Of a DNA stretch of 64,000 nucleotides, positions 18,953-26,993 are shown piece after piece; the first letter of the stretch is position 1, and every line of letters starts with the position of its first letter. A program made the translations under genes and the position numbers. Below the pieces are notes generated by a model. The model made no database searches, was not told the origin of the DNA, and saw only the letters and a program-made list of their open reading frames with translations. The stretch is from Aggregatibacter aphrophilus ATCC 33389 (GTDB lineage: Bacteria > Pseudomonadota > Gammaproteobacteria > Enterobacterales > Pasteurellaceae), in NCBI RefSeq assembly GCF_900636915.1, contig NZ_LR134327.1, forward strand, positions 1,364,001 through 1,428,000. The letters are read 5' to 3'.

Positions 18953-19537
18953 ATGCAAAAAGAATTACTTTCAGCATACATTGATGGTGAAGAAGTTAGT
19001 ACTGAATTCACCGACCAATTATGCCAAGATGCGGATTTGCAAGAAAGTTGGGCGAATTTCCACACAATTCGCGCTGTAATGCGTCAAGAAACTGGTATTT
19101 TCTTAGGCGCAGACTTCTCAACTAAGATGGAAAGTCTGATTGCTGAAGAAGAAATTCATGTGGCACACCCGGTGGTTTCCCAGCCGTTGCCACAAGAGGT
19201 TGAAAAATCTCCATTTATGAAGAAACTTAAAGCTTGGTTTGTGCCTATGACACAAGTCGCTGTTGCTGCGAGTGTGTGCTTAGTGGCCGTTTTAGGTGTT
19301 CAATCCTTTAACACTAAGTCTGTTTCTCCGGCCTCTACAGATACGCCGGTATTGCAAACATTACCTTTTAACAATGGTGTGCAAGAAGTGAGCTATAACG
19401 CACCTAGCAAAGATGTAATGACAGCCGAACAGCTTGAACAAAAAAATAAACGAATTGGTGCTATGTTGCAAAGTTATGAATTACAACGTCGAGTTTACGC
19501 GGATTCCATAAATTTGGGACAAGACCACAATAAATGA
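18953..19537 (+). CDS. rseA: Anti-sigma-E factor RseA
   Basis: This inner-membrane protein holds sigma-E inactive until DegS and RseP cleave it under envelope stress. The first about 65 residues are the cytoplasmic sigma-binding domain (MQKELLSAYIDGEEVSTEF onward), one membrane helix follows at about residues 99-116 (VAVAASVCLVAVLGVQSF), and the rest is periplasmic. The length of 194 residues is close to the family norm. The gap to rpoE is 41 bases with a CGGAG site. An attenuator-like hairpin follows the stop codon. Confidence 0.92.
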   Translation: MQKELLSAYIDGEEVSTEFTDQLCQDADLQESWANFHTIRAVMRQETGIFLGADFSTKMESLIAEEEIHVAHPVVSQPLPQEVEKSPFMKKLKAWFVPMTQVAVAASVCLVAVLGVQSFNTKSVSPASTDTPVLQTLPFNNGVQEVSYNAPSKDVMTAEQLEQKNKRIGAMLQSYELQRRVYADSINLGQDHNK

Positions 19538-19567
19538 TATATACTTCGGTATGACTGTTTTTCGTAG

Positions 19568-19600
19568 AATTCACCACCATCTTTTGGTGGTGAATTTGTT
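19568..19600 (+). terminator. Attenuator-like hairpin between rseA and rseB
   Basis: A perfect 12-bp stem (AATTCACCACCA / TGGTGGTGAATT) with a 5-base loop is followed by TGTTT. The T run is interrupted, so partial termination or an mRNA-stabilising role is more likely than a full stop. It would lower rseB and rseC relative to rpoE and rseA. Confidence 0.7.
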
Positions 19601-19616
19601 TATTGAGAGTTTGCCA

Positions 19617-20573
19617 ATGTTAAAAACATTTCTAAAAAACACCGCACTTTTCTTATTGTTGATCTGTTCATTTTCCTCTTTGGCGGAAGAAACACTCTCG
19701 CCAAAACAGCTTTTACAGGAGATGAAAAAAGCCTCCGATCAATTAAATTATGAATTTTCTTTCATTCAAACCACGCCTTCCAATATGGATTCTTTGCGTT
19801 ATCGCCACTTTAAAGCAGATGGAAAAACCTATGCTCAGTTGGTGACGCTTGATGGTGCACAACAGGAAATTGTTCAGCGGGATGATTTAATCAGCTATTT
19901 CCAGGCGAACTATCAGCCTTTTACTATTAATGGCGAAGGTATTATTGATAATTTGCCGCCATTGTTGCAGAGCAATTTCAGCGCACTAGAAAAATATTAT
20001 GACTTTGTGTATATCGGCCGTAATCGTGTGGCAGATCGTGTTGTACAAACTATTCGAATTTTGCCGAAAGATGACTTTCGTTATCAATACTTAGTTTTTA
20101 TTGATGAAGAAAACCATTTGTTACTTCGCAGCGATATGTTGGATAGTGATGGTAATTTATTAGATCAGTTCCGTGTAGTGAATTTATATATCGGTGATGG
20201 TTTGTCCGGTTTGGTTGAATATTTGAATCATGTTACTATACCGCCATTACTGTTGGATAAAAAAGCCAATAAAACGCCTTCATTTAGTTGGCAGCCCGGT
20301 TGGTTGCCGAATGGATTCAAGTTAGTTAATCATAGCATTGAAACTGATTCAGGAGAGAAAATCGAGTCACAGCTTTATAGTGATGGTTTATTTTCTTTCA
20401 CCCTATATGTTTCTGCAAAAATTGCTGATACTGATAAACAAGATAGCACTTGGCGTCAGGGCGCTTACACGATTTATAGCGAAAGTGTGGATAACAAAGA
20501 AGTGACGATTATCGGTCAGGTACCAATTTCCACAGCAAAACGTATAGTGCAGGATATTAAGCTGAGAAAATAG
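19617..20573 (+). CDS. rseB: Sigma-E regulatory protein RseB (MucB family)
   Basis: RseB is a periplasmic protein that binds the RseA periplasmic domain and shields it from DegS; it senses lipids and LPS. The 318-residue product begins with a signal peptide (MLKTFLKNTALFLLLICSFS, cleaved near residue 24), then a large MucB/RseB lipoprotein-like domain, including RYHFKADGKTYAQLV-type strands, and a smaller C-terminal domain that contacts RseA. I chose the ATG at 19617 because it creates the signal peptide. An upstream 22-codon extension would cover the hairpin. Confidence 0.93.
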   Translation: MLKTFLKNTALFLLLICSFSSLAEETLSPKQLLQEMKKASDQLNYEFSFIQTTPSNMDSLRYRHFKADGKTYAQLVTLDGAQQEIVQRDDLISYFQANYQPFTINGEGIIDNLPPLLQSNFSALEKYYDFVYIGRNRVADRVVQTIRILPKDDFRYQYLVFIDEENHLLLRSDMLDSDGNLLDQFRVVNLYIGDGLSGLVEYLNHVTIPPLLLDKKANKTPSFSWQPGWLPNGFKLVNHSIETDSGEKIESQLYSDGLFSFTLYVSAKIADTDKQDSTWRQGAYTIYSESVDNKEVTIIGQVPISTAKRIVQDIKLRK

Positions 20574-20586
20574 TAAGCAGGTTGCC

Positions 20587-21024
20587 ATGTTGACAGAAAG
20601 TGCGGTGGTTATTGAATATGAGTCCGGTCGGGCAAAAGTAAAATGCCAAGCTCAGAGTGCTTGCGGAGCCTGCTCGGCAAAGTCTGCCTGTGGCACTTCT
20701 GCCTTGTCGGACCTTGCTGGTACAGGTGCCCGTGGTGAGCATATTTTTACCGTTGAAACCATCACGCCGCTGAAAGTGGGACAACGGGTAGAAATCGGAT
20801 TATCGGAACATTCGTTGATTAAATCTGCGTTGGTGGTGTATTGCGTGCCGTTATTTACTTTGTTGTTTAGCACATGGTTATTTGACGGGGTGTTTGATCA
20901 CGAGTTAGTCAGCGTTATTTTTATCTTTTTGGCGACTGCACTTTCATTTTTTGCGGTGCGTTGGTATGCCAAAAAACTTAATCATAAATCCACTTATCAA
21001 CCCGTATTATTACGGGTTTTATAA
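20587..21024 (+). CDS. rseC: SoxR-reducing/sigma-E operon protein RseC
   Basis: The 145-residue inner-membrane protein has an N-terminal cytoplasmic Cys-rich stretch (residues about 20-37, CQAQSACGACSAKSACG, four cysteines) that could bind a metal cluster. Two membrane helices follow at about residues 78-96 and 104-122. In E. coli RseC is part of the Rsx/Rse system that re-reduces SoxR and affects sigma-E weakly. It is the last gene of the operon. A terminator stem overlaps its final codons. Confidence 0.9.
   Translation: MLTESAVVIEYESGRAKVKCQAQSACGACSAKSACGTSALSDLAGTGARGEHIFTVETITPLKVGQRVEIGLSEHSLIKSALVVYCVPLFTLLFSTWLFDGVFDHELVSVIFIFLATALSFFAVRWYAKKLNHKSTYQPVLLRVL
20999..21022 (+). terminator. 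Terminator overlapping the rseC stop codon
   Basis: AACCCGTA and TACGGGTT pair around TTAT and are followed by TTAT. The stem is formed by the last codons of rseC, so the coding sequence itself supplies the terminator. The T run is short. Confidence 0.6.
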
Positions 21025-21099
21025 CTTCGACAACGGATTCCTTTTCTGGTTTAGGTTGGTATATAATCAGACCCATTCAACCCTCTCTAAGGATCATTT

Positions 21100-21600
21100 A
21101 TGCTCCCCATGCTCGGCATTACCGGCCACAGTGGTAGTGGCAAAACCACATTATTAGAAAAGCTTTTACCTGCATTACAACAGCGAAATTTACGCCCTGC
21201 GGTCATTAAACATAGCCATCATAACGCGCAAATTGACAAAGAAGGCAAGGATAGTTGGCGTATGAAAGAGGCGGGATCTGCACAAGTGATTATGACGTGT
21301 GATCAACGTTGGGCGTTGATGACAGAAACACCGCAAAGTGCGTCTCTAGCTTATTTGGCACAACAATTTGATGCCACGTTAACCGATTTTGTGTTGGTCG
21401 AAGGCTTTAAGCAGGAACCGATTGAAAAAATTCTACTGCACCGCCGAGATATGACGAAGCCATTGCCTGTGATTGATGATCATGTATTAGCAGTGGCAAC
21501 TGATTATCCGTTAGACTGCGACAAACCAGTTTTAGATATAAATCATATCGACCAAGTTGCTGAGTTTATCGTGACTTGGTATCAACAAAAGTGCGGTTAA
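21100..21600 (+). CDS. mobB: Molybdopterin-guanine dinucleotide biosynthesis adaptor MobB
   Basis: MobB is a GTP-binding P-loop protein that assists MobA in making the bis-MGD cofactor of anaerobic molybdoenzymes. The 166-residue product shows Walker A GHSGSGKTT (about residues 9-17), IKHSHHNAQIDKEGKDSWR and LVEGFKQEPIEKI. It stands alone here, without mobA. A likely -10 (TATAAT) lies at about 21061-21066. The MFS gene follows by 16 bases and may be co-transcribed. Confidence 0.93.
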   Translation: MLPMLGITGHSGSGKTTLLEKLLPALQQRNLRPAVIKHSHHNAQIDKEGKDSWRMKEAGSAQVIMTCDQRWALMTETPQSASLAYLAQQFDATLTDFVLVEGFKQEPIEKILLHRRDMTKPLPVIDDHVLAVATDYPLDCDKPVLDINHIDQVAEFIVTWYQQKCG

Positions 21601-21616
21601 AATTAAGAGTATTTTT

Positions 21617-23008
21617 ATGAGTGAGCGTCAGAATTATCGTAACTTAGCTTGGATTGCTGCTATAGCGTTATTTATGCAATCTCTTGATGCCACTATTCTA
21701 AACACTGCCTTGCCTGCTATCTCCGCCAGCCTGAATGAATCGCCATTAGAAATGCAAATGACAATTATCAGTTATGCTCTCACCGTCGCGTTATTCATTC
21801 CACTTACCGGCTGGGTGGCGGACAAATATGGCACACTAAACGTCTTTCGTGTTGCTGTCGGCATTTTTGTGTTGGGTTCTGTTGCCTGCGCTATGGCAAA
21901 TTCATTAAATGCTTTGATTTTGTCTCGTATTTTGCAAGGCTTCGGTGGTGCATTAATGATGCCTGTGGCGCGTTTGGCAATTATTCGTCATGTGCCGAAA
22001 ACTCAATTAGTCGCTGCATGGAACGCCATGGCAATGGCTGGGCTTATCGGCCCGGTGATGGGGCCTATTGTTGGTGGCTGGTTAGTGACACATGCCACTT
22101 GGCATTGGATTTTCTTAATTAATATTCCTATTGGCTTACTAGGCATCTGGTTTGCGGGGCGTTATATGCCGAACAGCACAGGCAAAATTAATAAATTGGA
22201 TTGGTTTGGTTTCGTATTGTTTGCTAGCGGATTGGCAGGCGTTACTCTTGGTTTGGATTTACTTTCGGAAGATAGGGTTAGTCAATGGAGCACCGCTCTT
22301 ATTTTGCTCATTGGGGTTCTCAGTTTTGTTGTTTATTGTTTCTATGCACAGCGCGTACAAACCCCCTTATTACCACTAAATTTATTTACTGTTCGAACCT
22401 TTCGCGTAGGTATTATTGCTAATGTTTTTATTCGTTTAACCGGCTCCGGTATCCCCTTTCTCATGCCCTTAATGTTACAACTTGTATTTCATTACAGTGC
22501 CGAAATTGCCGGTTGGTTATTGGCACCTATTGCACTTAGCTCCATTGTCACTAAATCCTTTGCCAGCAAAATTTTGTCGCGTTTTGGCTACAAAACAACG
22601 CTAATTTTCACCGCACTTTCTATGACAATTGCTATTGCGACCATGAGTCTGCTTAATCAACAAACGTCATTATTGCTGCTTATCTGCATCTTGGCATGGT
22701 ACGGTAGTTGTATGTCTATTATCTTCACCGCCGTCAATACCTTGACTATCAGTGAGTTAAGTGACCAAAATGCGAGTGCCGGCTCCACCTACCTCAGTGT
22801 AATCCAACAAGTCGGTATTAGCGTGGGTATCGCTGTCTCTGCCGTGATTCTCGATATTTACCGTCATGTTATCGGCCAACAAGGTGACCAATTACAACAA
22901 GCCTTCAACTACACTTTCCTCACCTCTGCGCTATTTGGCATCCTGTTGTTATGGGTTCTGAGCTATCTTAAAAAGGAAGATGGTGCGGGAAATTTTCATC
23001 GAAAATAG
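21617..23008 (+). CDS. Major facilitator drug exporter, DHA2 family (MdtD/EmrB-like)
   Basis: The 463-residue inner-membrane protein starts with the DHA2 signature FMQSLDATILNTALPAIS (helix 1) and carries motif A (GWVADKYGT) after helix 2 and motif C (GPVMGPIVGGWLV) in helix 5. Thirteen or fourteen helices are expected. The family exports drugs and toxic amphiphiles using protons; the substrate here is unknown. No membrane-fusion partner is next to it, so it probably acts alone, as MdtD does. It ends 265 bases before selC. Confidence 0.88.
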   Translation: MSERQNYRNLAWIAAIALFMQSLDATILNTALPAISASLNESPLEMQMTIISYALTVALFIPLTGWVADKYGTLNVFRVAVGIFVLGSVACAMANSLNALILSRILQGFGGALMMPVARLAIIRHVPKTQLVAAWNAMAMAGLIGPVMGPIVGGWLVTHATWHWIFLINIPIGLLGIWFAGRYMPNSTGKINKLDWFGFVLFASGLAGVTLGLDLLSEDRVSQWSTALILLIGVLSFVVYCFYAQRVQTPLLPLNLFTVRTFRVGIIANVFIRLTGSGIPFLMPLMLQLVFHYSAEIAGWLLAPIALSSIVTKSFASKILSRFGYKTTLIFTALSMTIAIATMSLLNQQTSLLLLICILAWYGSCMSIIFTAVNTLTISELSDQNASAGSTYLSVIQQVGISVGIAVSAVILDIYRHVIGQQGDQLQQAFNYTFLTSALFGILLLWVLSYLKKEDGAGNFHRK

Positions 23009-23226
23009 GTACAAAAGTTATCGTGATAGGTTGCTGAAAAATAAAGAATTAGGGAAAGGTTATTCCTCTATTAAATGCCTTGATATTATTTGTTCATCCT
23101 TTCTTAAATAAAGTAACGAGTATCCCATTATGGGAAATACTGTATAAATAGATTTATCAACGTTATCTCAAACATCTAAAGATGTAATATTCCACATAAA
23201 ATGAATCGATTATTTTGCTGTCTTAC

Positions 23227-23255
23227 TTGAATCGCTCCAGCTTTTGCGCTAAAGT
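23227..23255 (+). promoter_or_regulatory. Probable promoter of selC
   Basis: TTGAAT at 23227-23232 and TAAAGT at 23250-23255 are 17 bases apart. Transcription would start about 10 bases before the tRNA. No other sigma-70-like pair is as well placed. Confidence 0.5.
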
Positions 23256-23273
23256 TCGCATCAATTTCCAAAA

Positions 23274-23368
23274 GGAAGATCGTCGTTTCCGGTGAGGCGG
23301 CAGGACTTCAAATCCTGTTGAGGCTGCCAGCAGTCTCGGGTAGGTTCAACTCCTACGATCTTCCGCCA
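23274..23368 (+). tRNA. selC: tRNA-Sec (UCA anticodon)
   Basis: This is a 95-base tRNA including the encoded CCA. The long acceptor stem (GGAAGATC / GATCTTCC), the TCA anticodon within GACTTCAAATCC, the long variable arm (GAGGCTGCCAGCAGTCTCGG) and the T-loop GGTTCAACTCC are all diagnostic of selenocysteine tRNA. It decodes UGA with SelB. It is monocistronic, 8 kb from selAB. Confidence 0.98.
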
Positions 23369-23444
23369 GTAAATCCTTTCTAATCAAAATAATAAAAAAA
23401 ATCACCGCACTTTTGTTGTAAATAAGCAGTTTTTAAACCCAACT

Positions 23445-23789
23445 TTATTTCTCTTCCATGTTCAGTAATTGTTCAATAAGCCTTTTGGATTGATTGAGGG
23501 ATGTTATTTGTTCATGGATATCCGTGAGTCTAGTTTTTAGTTTGCTTCGCAAGCTATCACAAAAATGTTGTGGTTTTTCGTTGAGGCAAGTTCGTAACAG
23601 CGCAATATCTTTCAACGCCAATCCTGCGTGATTGAGTAAAATTACTTTTTTCACATAATCAATATCTTGCTTGTCATAACTTCGGTATCCATTAGCATTG
23701 CGTAATGGATTGATTAAGTTAAATTTTTCATAAAAACGTATCATGCGAACGCTACTGCCACAGGCTTTGGCGAATTCTCCGATTTTCAT
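23445..23789 (-). CDS. MerR-family transcriptional regulator
   Basis: The 114-residue protein has an N-terminal winged helix-turn-helix (KIGEFAKACGSSVRMIRFYEK, then GYRSYDKQDIDYV) and a C-terminal coiled-coil dimer helix. Its short effector end has no CXXC metal-binding pair, and the few cysteines (positions 10, 68, 77) do not form a known metal site. This suggests an aldehyde, quinone or redox sensor rather than CueR or ZntR, but that is inference. It is divergent from the hydrolase gene, whose promoter has MerR architecture. Confidence 0.9.
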   Translation of the reverse strand: MKIGEFAKACGSSVRMIRFYEKFNLINPLRNANGYRSYDKQDIDYVKKVILLNHAGLALKDIALLRTCLNEKPQHFCDSLRSKLKTRLTDIHEQITSLNQSKRLIEQLLNMEEK

Positions 23790-23801
23790 TGTTCCTCCTG
23801 C

Positions 23802-23832
23802 TTGACCCTAACATTGTGTCACACTTTATATT
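23802..23832 (+). promoter_or_regulatory. MerR-type promoter with 19-base spacer
   Basis: TTGACC (23802-23807) and TATATT (23827-23832) are 19 bases apart. This over-long spacer is the hallmark of promoters that MerR regulators activate by untwisting DNA. The arms TGAC and GTCA inside TGACCCTAACATTGTGTCA form a short dyad. It would drive the Tat-signal hydrolase. Confidence 0.65.
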
Positions 23833-23861
23833 ATAGCGGTTTAAGTACACAAGGAGGATTT

Positions 23862-24524
23862 ATGAATAGACGACAATTTTGTTATTTAAGTCTTGGTGCA
23901 GGGGCGGTAGTAAGTAGTATGGCATTTGGCCAGAGTTCCTCAGCGACGCAACAGTATAAAGTTTTTATTATTCATGGTTATGGCGCGACGCCGCAGGATC
24001 ATTGGTTTCCTTGGTTGAAACAGCAAACATCACAATACGAGATTTCGACCGTTATGATTCCTTTCCCAAATAGCGAACATCCCGATTTTGAGCGTTGGCA
24101 GCAAACGTTACGAGATTATGTCGGTATGCCTGATGAGCGTTGTATTTTTGTTGCTCATAGCTTGGGAACGATTAGTTTATTGCATTATTTGAGCGTGATG
24201 TGTCCTAAGCGAATTGGAGGAATGATTCTAGTAGCCGGTTTTGCCGGGCGGATTCCGGGACTGGCAACAATTAATGATTTTAATATTGATGCCTACGTTG
24301 ATCGAACAACAATTGATTTTGCTGCAATTCAAACCATGACGTCGAAAATTTACTGCGTTATTAGTGACGATGATTACATTGTGGTGCCGAAAAGTAGCCA
24401 TTTATTGGCACAACAACTACACGCGCAAATTATTAATGTGGAAAAGGGCGGACACTTTTTGGCGACGGATGGCTTTACTCAATTACCACAAGCATGGTTG
24501 GCACTTAAACAATGCATACAATAA
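23862..24524 (+). CDS. Tat-exported alpha/beta hydrolase, RBBP9/YdeN family
   Basis: The 220-residue product begins MNRRQFCYLSLGAGAVVSSM, a twin-arginine (RRxF) signal peptide, so it is likely exported folded. The mature part is an RBBP9-type serine hydrolase: the strand-1 motif FIIHGYGATPQDHWFPWL, the nucleophile elbow VAHSLGT (Ser), an acid in SDDDYIVVP, and the catalytic His in KGGHFLATDGF. The start is set by AAGGAGG 7 bases before the ATG at 23862. It is controlled by the divergent MerR gene and followed by the EthD-like gene. The substrate is unknown. Confidence 0.85.
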   Translation: MNRRQFCYLSLGAGAVVSSMAFGQSSSATQQYKVFIIHGYGATPQDHWFPWLKQQTSQYEISTVMIPFPNSEHPDFERWQQTLRDYVGMPDERCIFVAHSLGTISLLHYLSVMCPKRIGGMILVAGFAGRIPGLATINDFNIDAYVDRTTIDFAAIQTMTSKIYCVISDDDYIVVPKSSHLLAQQLHAQIINVEKGGHFLATDGFTQLPQAWLALKQCIQ

Positions 24525-24540
24525 TTTCATAGGAGGGATG

Positions 24541-24900
24541 ATGTTTAAGATCATTATGCTAATTACTAAAAAAGCGTCTCTATCGACAACTGAATTTACT
24601 CGGTTATGGCGATTACATTCCCAAAAAGTCGAGGATTTTAAGGAAGTATTGAGAATTCAGCGTTATTGTAAAACCGTTCCATTAACCGGTGGGAATCAAC
24701 TGAGTACGCAAAGGGAAACGCTACCTTTTAAGTTCGATGCTATGGGCGAATTATGGTATGGTTGCAAAGATGATTTTTTGCGTACCAGAGATTCAGAGGA
24801 AGGCAGAAGGGTTTTAGCTATTCTTAAGGAAGACGAAAAACGCTTTGTGGATTTGTCTAATTCCGTTATGTGGCTGGGTGAGGAAGAACAAGTGCTTTAA
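24541..24900 (+). CDS. EthD-like dimeric alpha/beta-barrel protein
   Basis: The 119-residue protein resembles the EthD family in the stretch MFKIIMLITKKASLSTTEFT and the later YDAMGELWYG-type segment (here FDAMGELWYG). EthD proteins are small ferredoxin-like barrels often encoded beside oxidoreductases or degradative enzymes. The precise role is unknown. An AGGAGG site lies 4-5 bases before the ATG at 24541; an ATG at 24538 is too close to it. It is probably co-transcribed with the hydrolase (16-base gap). Confidence 0.75.
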   Translation: MFKIIMLITKKASLSTTEFTRLWRLHSQKVEDFKEVLRIQRYCKTVPLTGGNQLSTQRETLPFKFDAMGELWYGCKDDFLRTRDSEEGRRVLAILKEDEKRFVDLSNSVMWLGEEEQVL

Positions 24901-24902
24901 AC

Positions 24903-24948
24903 AAAAGTGCGGTCAGAAAAACACTTAAATTTCTGACCGCACTTTTTC
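24903..24948. terminator. Inverted uptake-signal terminator
   Basis: AAAAGTGCGGTCAGAAA and TTTCTGACCGCACTTTT form a perfect 17-bp stem with A and T runs outside. It separates the convergent EthD-like gene and nlpD. Confidence 0.92.
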
Positions 24949-24959
24949 CTTTATATGGA

Positions 24960-26171
24960 TTAACGACGAGGTAAATAACGGGTTGGATCGACCGATTTAC
25001 CTTTGTAGCGAATTTCAAAGTGAAGTTTTACGCCGTTGGTACCGGTGCTGCCCATTTTGGCAATTTGTTGACCGGCTTTCACTTCCTGTTGGTCTTTCAC
25101 TAAGATGCTGTCATTGTGGGCGTAGGCACTGAGGAAGTCATCGTTGTGTTTGATGATGATCAGATTTCCGTAGCCACGTAACGCATTGCCCGCGTAAACT
25201 ACACGACCGCCGGCAGCCGCGTTAACCGCTTGTCCGCGTGAACCGCTGATGTCGATACCTTTATTGCCGCCATCAGAGTTTGAGAAACCTTGGATAACGT
25301 TACCGTTGGTCGGCCAACGCCAAGCGACGTTAGAGACGGCCGGCGCGGTTTCTGTTGGTGTTACTTGGCCTGTGGTCGGTTGTTGCACCTGTGTCGTCAA
25401 TGGCGCATTAGACGGCGATGTACCGCCTACACCGGCTTTGATCGGACCGGTAATGGTACCATCAGAGCCATATTGTGTACCGTTAGCGCCTGGAGTATAG
25501 GTAATCGTTGGTTCGGTTGCGCCCGGTTGAGTCGTTGCTTGCATAGGCTGAACCGGCGTGGTTTTTGCCGTCGGTTGTGGGGTGGCAGAGCGTCCGTTAG
25601 ACACCTTTAAGGTTTGCCCCACGCTTAGACTATATGGCTCTTTCATGTTATTTAACGCGGCCAACTCTTTTACATCTAAGCCGGAAATATAAGCAATGAG
25701 GAACATGGTATCGCCTTTACGTACGGTATAAGTTTCCCCTTTATAGAAGCCTTTGTTAATTTGGGTATAATCCGGCGCGTTAGTGGTTGGGTTACGCGGG
25801 ATGGTAAAATCCTGTGAAGCCTGCTGAGGGTGTGTTTGTGCCACAGGTTGTGGTTGCATCTGTTGCACTGGCTGTTGTACCGGTTGTGGTTGTTGATAGG
25901 TCGGCTGGAAATTTGGTTGTGGTGTGGATTGTGCACCGGTACCTTGCATATTGCCACCTTGTTGCATTGGGCCATTCATGGAATTCGGTACATTACTTTG
26001 AGTAATTTGCGGTTCCCAGGTGGCATTGCCACCATCGGAACTACCGTCCACTGCCTGCATCATGCCCGGAGAAAGTGTGCCGTCGGCGTTTTCTACCGGT
26101 GCCGGTGAGTTTGAGCTACAAGCTGCAAGTACAGCGAGCGTTATTGGTAAAAGTAAAAAAGATTTTTTCAT
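24960..26171 (-). CDS. nlpD: Murein hydrolase activator lipoprotein NlpD (LppB)
   Basis: NlpD is an outer-membrane lipoprotein that activates the amidase AmiC for daughter-cell separation. The 403-residue product has a lipobox LAAC (Cys18), a Gln/Pro-rich linker (about residues 65-125), a LysM domain (YTVRKGDTMFLIAYISG onward, about 150-195), a second linker and a LytM/M23 domain. That domain reads GIDISGSRGQAVNA, without the first zinc-binding His, so it should be a non-catalytic activator like E. coli NlpD. No rpoS follows. Confidence 0.95.
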   Translation of the reverse strand: MKKSFLLLPITLAVLAACSSNSPAPVENADGTLSPGMMQAVDGSSDGGNATWEPQITQSNVPNSMNGPMQQGGNMQGTGAQSTPQPNFQPTYQQPQPVQQPVQQMQPQPVAQTHPQQASQDFTIPRNPTTNAPDYTQINKGFYKGETYTVRKGDTMFLIAYISGLDVKELAALNNMKEPYSLSVGQTLKVSNGRSATPQPTAKTTPVQPMQATTQPGATEPTITYTPGANGTQYGSDGTITGPIKAGVGGTSPSNAPLTTQVQQPTTGQVTPTETAPAVSNVAWRWPTNGNVIQGFSNSDGGNKGIDISGSRGQAVNAAAGGRVVYAGNALRGYGNLIIIKHNDDFLSAYAHNDSILVKDQQEVKAGQQIAKMGSTGTNGVKLHFEIRYKGKSVDPTRYLPRR

Positions 26172-26187
26172 TTTTTTGATTCCTTAA

Positions 26188-26376
26188 TTATTTCATATTC
26201 GTTGGCATACTATGTTGTTGGATTTCAGGCATCCAGCTCCCCCCTGCGATTGCACCTGTGCCTTCTACCGGTTGCATAATCCCCGGTGGAAGTTCATTTT
26301 CATCTTTTGGCGCGTCTTGCGAAGAACAGGCCGCGAGCGTTAACATCATAGACAATAACAAAATCAGTTTATTCAT
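26188..26376 (-). CDS. Small lipoprotein resembling the NlpD N-terminus
   Basis: The 62-residue product has a signal ending LAAC (Cys17), so it should be a 46-residue lipoprotein. Its mature sequence (LPPGIMQPVEGTGAIAGGSW, then MPEIQQHSMPTNMK) parallels residues about 33-66 of the adjacent NlpD (LSPGMMQAVDGSSDGG onward, then WEPQITQSNVPNSMNG). This looks like a partial duplication of nlpD that kept the signal and linker but neither LysM nor LytM. Function is unknown. It lies 16 bases upstream of nlpD in the same operon. Confidence 0.8.
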   Translation of the reverse strand: MNKLILLLSMMLTLAACSSQDAPKDENELPPGIMQPVEGTGAIAGGSWMPEIQQHSMPTNMK

Positions 26377-26389
26377 TTGATCACCTTGC

Positions 26390-26965
26390 TTAACGTAGAA
26401 TTAAATAAGCGATGACGGCTAAAACAACCACCGCCCATCCAATAATTTCAATAGATTTGCGTAATTTCGCCGCAAATTTTTCACCACCCCAAGCGGCTAA
26501 TTTCGCGACTAAGATAAATCGTGCTGCGCGAGAGATAAAGGCGGTGAGAACAAACGGCAGAAATGCCATGTGCATCACGCCGGCGCAAATGGTAAATACC
26601 TTATAAGGAATTGGCGAAAACCCTGCCACAAACACTACCAAAATGCCCCATTTTTCAAACCAGTGAATCGCCGTTTGCCAATGTTCTTGATAACCCCATT
26701 GCGTAATGTATTGTTCTACCAAGTCAAAGGCGTAATAACCCAATGCGTAGCCAATCATGCCACCCAAGACGGAGGCAATAGCTGTTAACCAGGCGAATTT
26801 CATTGCGCTTTGTGGCTTTGACATAGACATTGGAATTAACATCACGTCGGGTGGAATGGGGAAAAAAATGGCTTCGATAAAACTCACGAAAGATAACCAA
26901 AAAGGTGCGAAACGATGTTTCGACCAAATCATGGTTTTATCATACATTGCACCAAACAGGTTCAT
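26390..26965 (-). CDS. yqaA: DedA/VTT-family membrane protein YqaA
   Basis: The 191-residue inner-membrane protein belongs to the YqaA branch of the DedA (SNARE-associated/VTT) family. Typical elements are SFIEAIFFPIPPDVMLIPM near the N-terminus and the VAGFSPIPYKVFTICAGV re-entrant segment. DedA relatives move phospholipid or polyprenyl-phosphate carriers across the membrane; YqaA itself is not well characterised. It occupies the place held by pcm in the enteric surE-pcm-nlpD-rpoS order. Confidence 0.88.
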   Translation of the reverse strand: MNLFGAMYDKTMIWSKHRFAPFWLSFVSFIEAIFFPIPPDVMLIPMSMSKPQSAMKFAWLTAIASVLGGMIGYALGYYAFDLVEQYITQWGYQEHWQTAIHWFEKWGILVVFVAGFSPIPYKVFTICAGVMHMAFLPFVLTAFISRAARFILVAKLAAWGGEKFAAKLRKSIEIIGWAVVVLAVIAYLILR

Positions 26966-26993
26966 TTCGCTTCCCTAATTTCAAAAATCTGCA

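Noticed and set aside
24364..24540. Upstream extension of the EthD-like frame into the hydrolase gene
   Set aside because: The extension is an out-of-frame reading of the hydrolase; the AGGAGG site points to the ATG at 24541.
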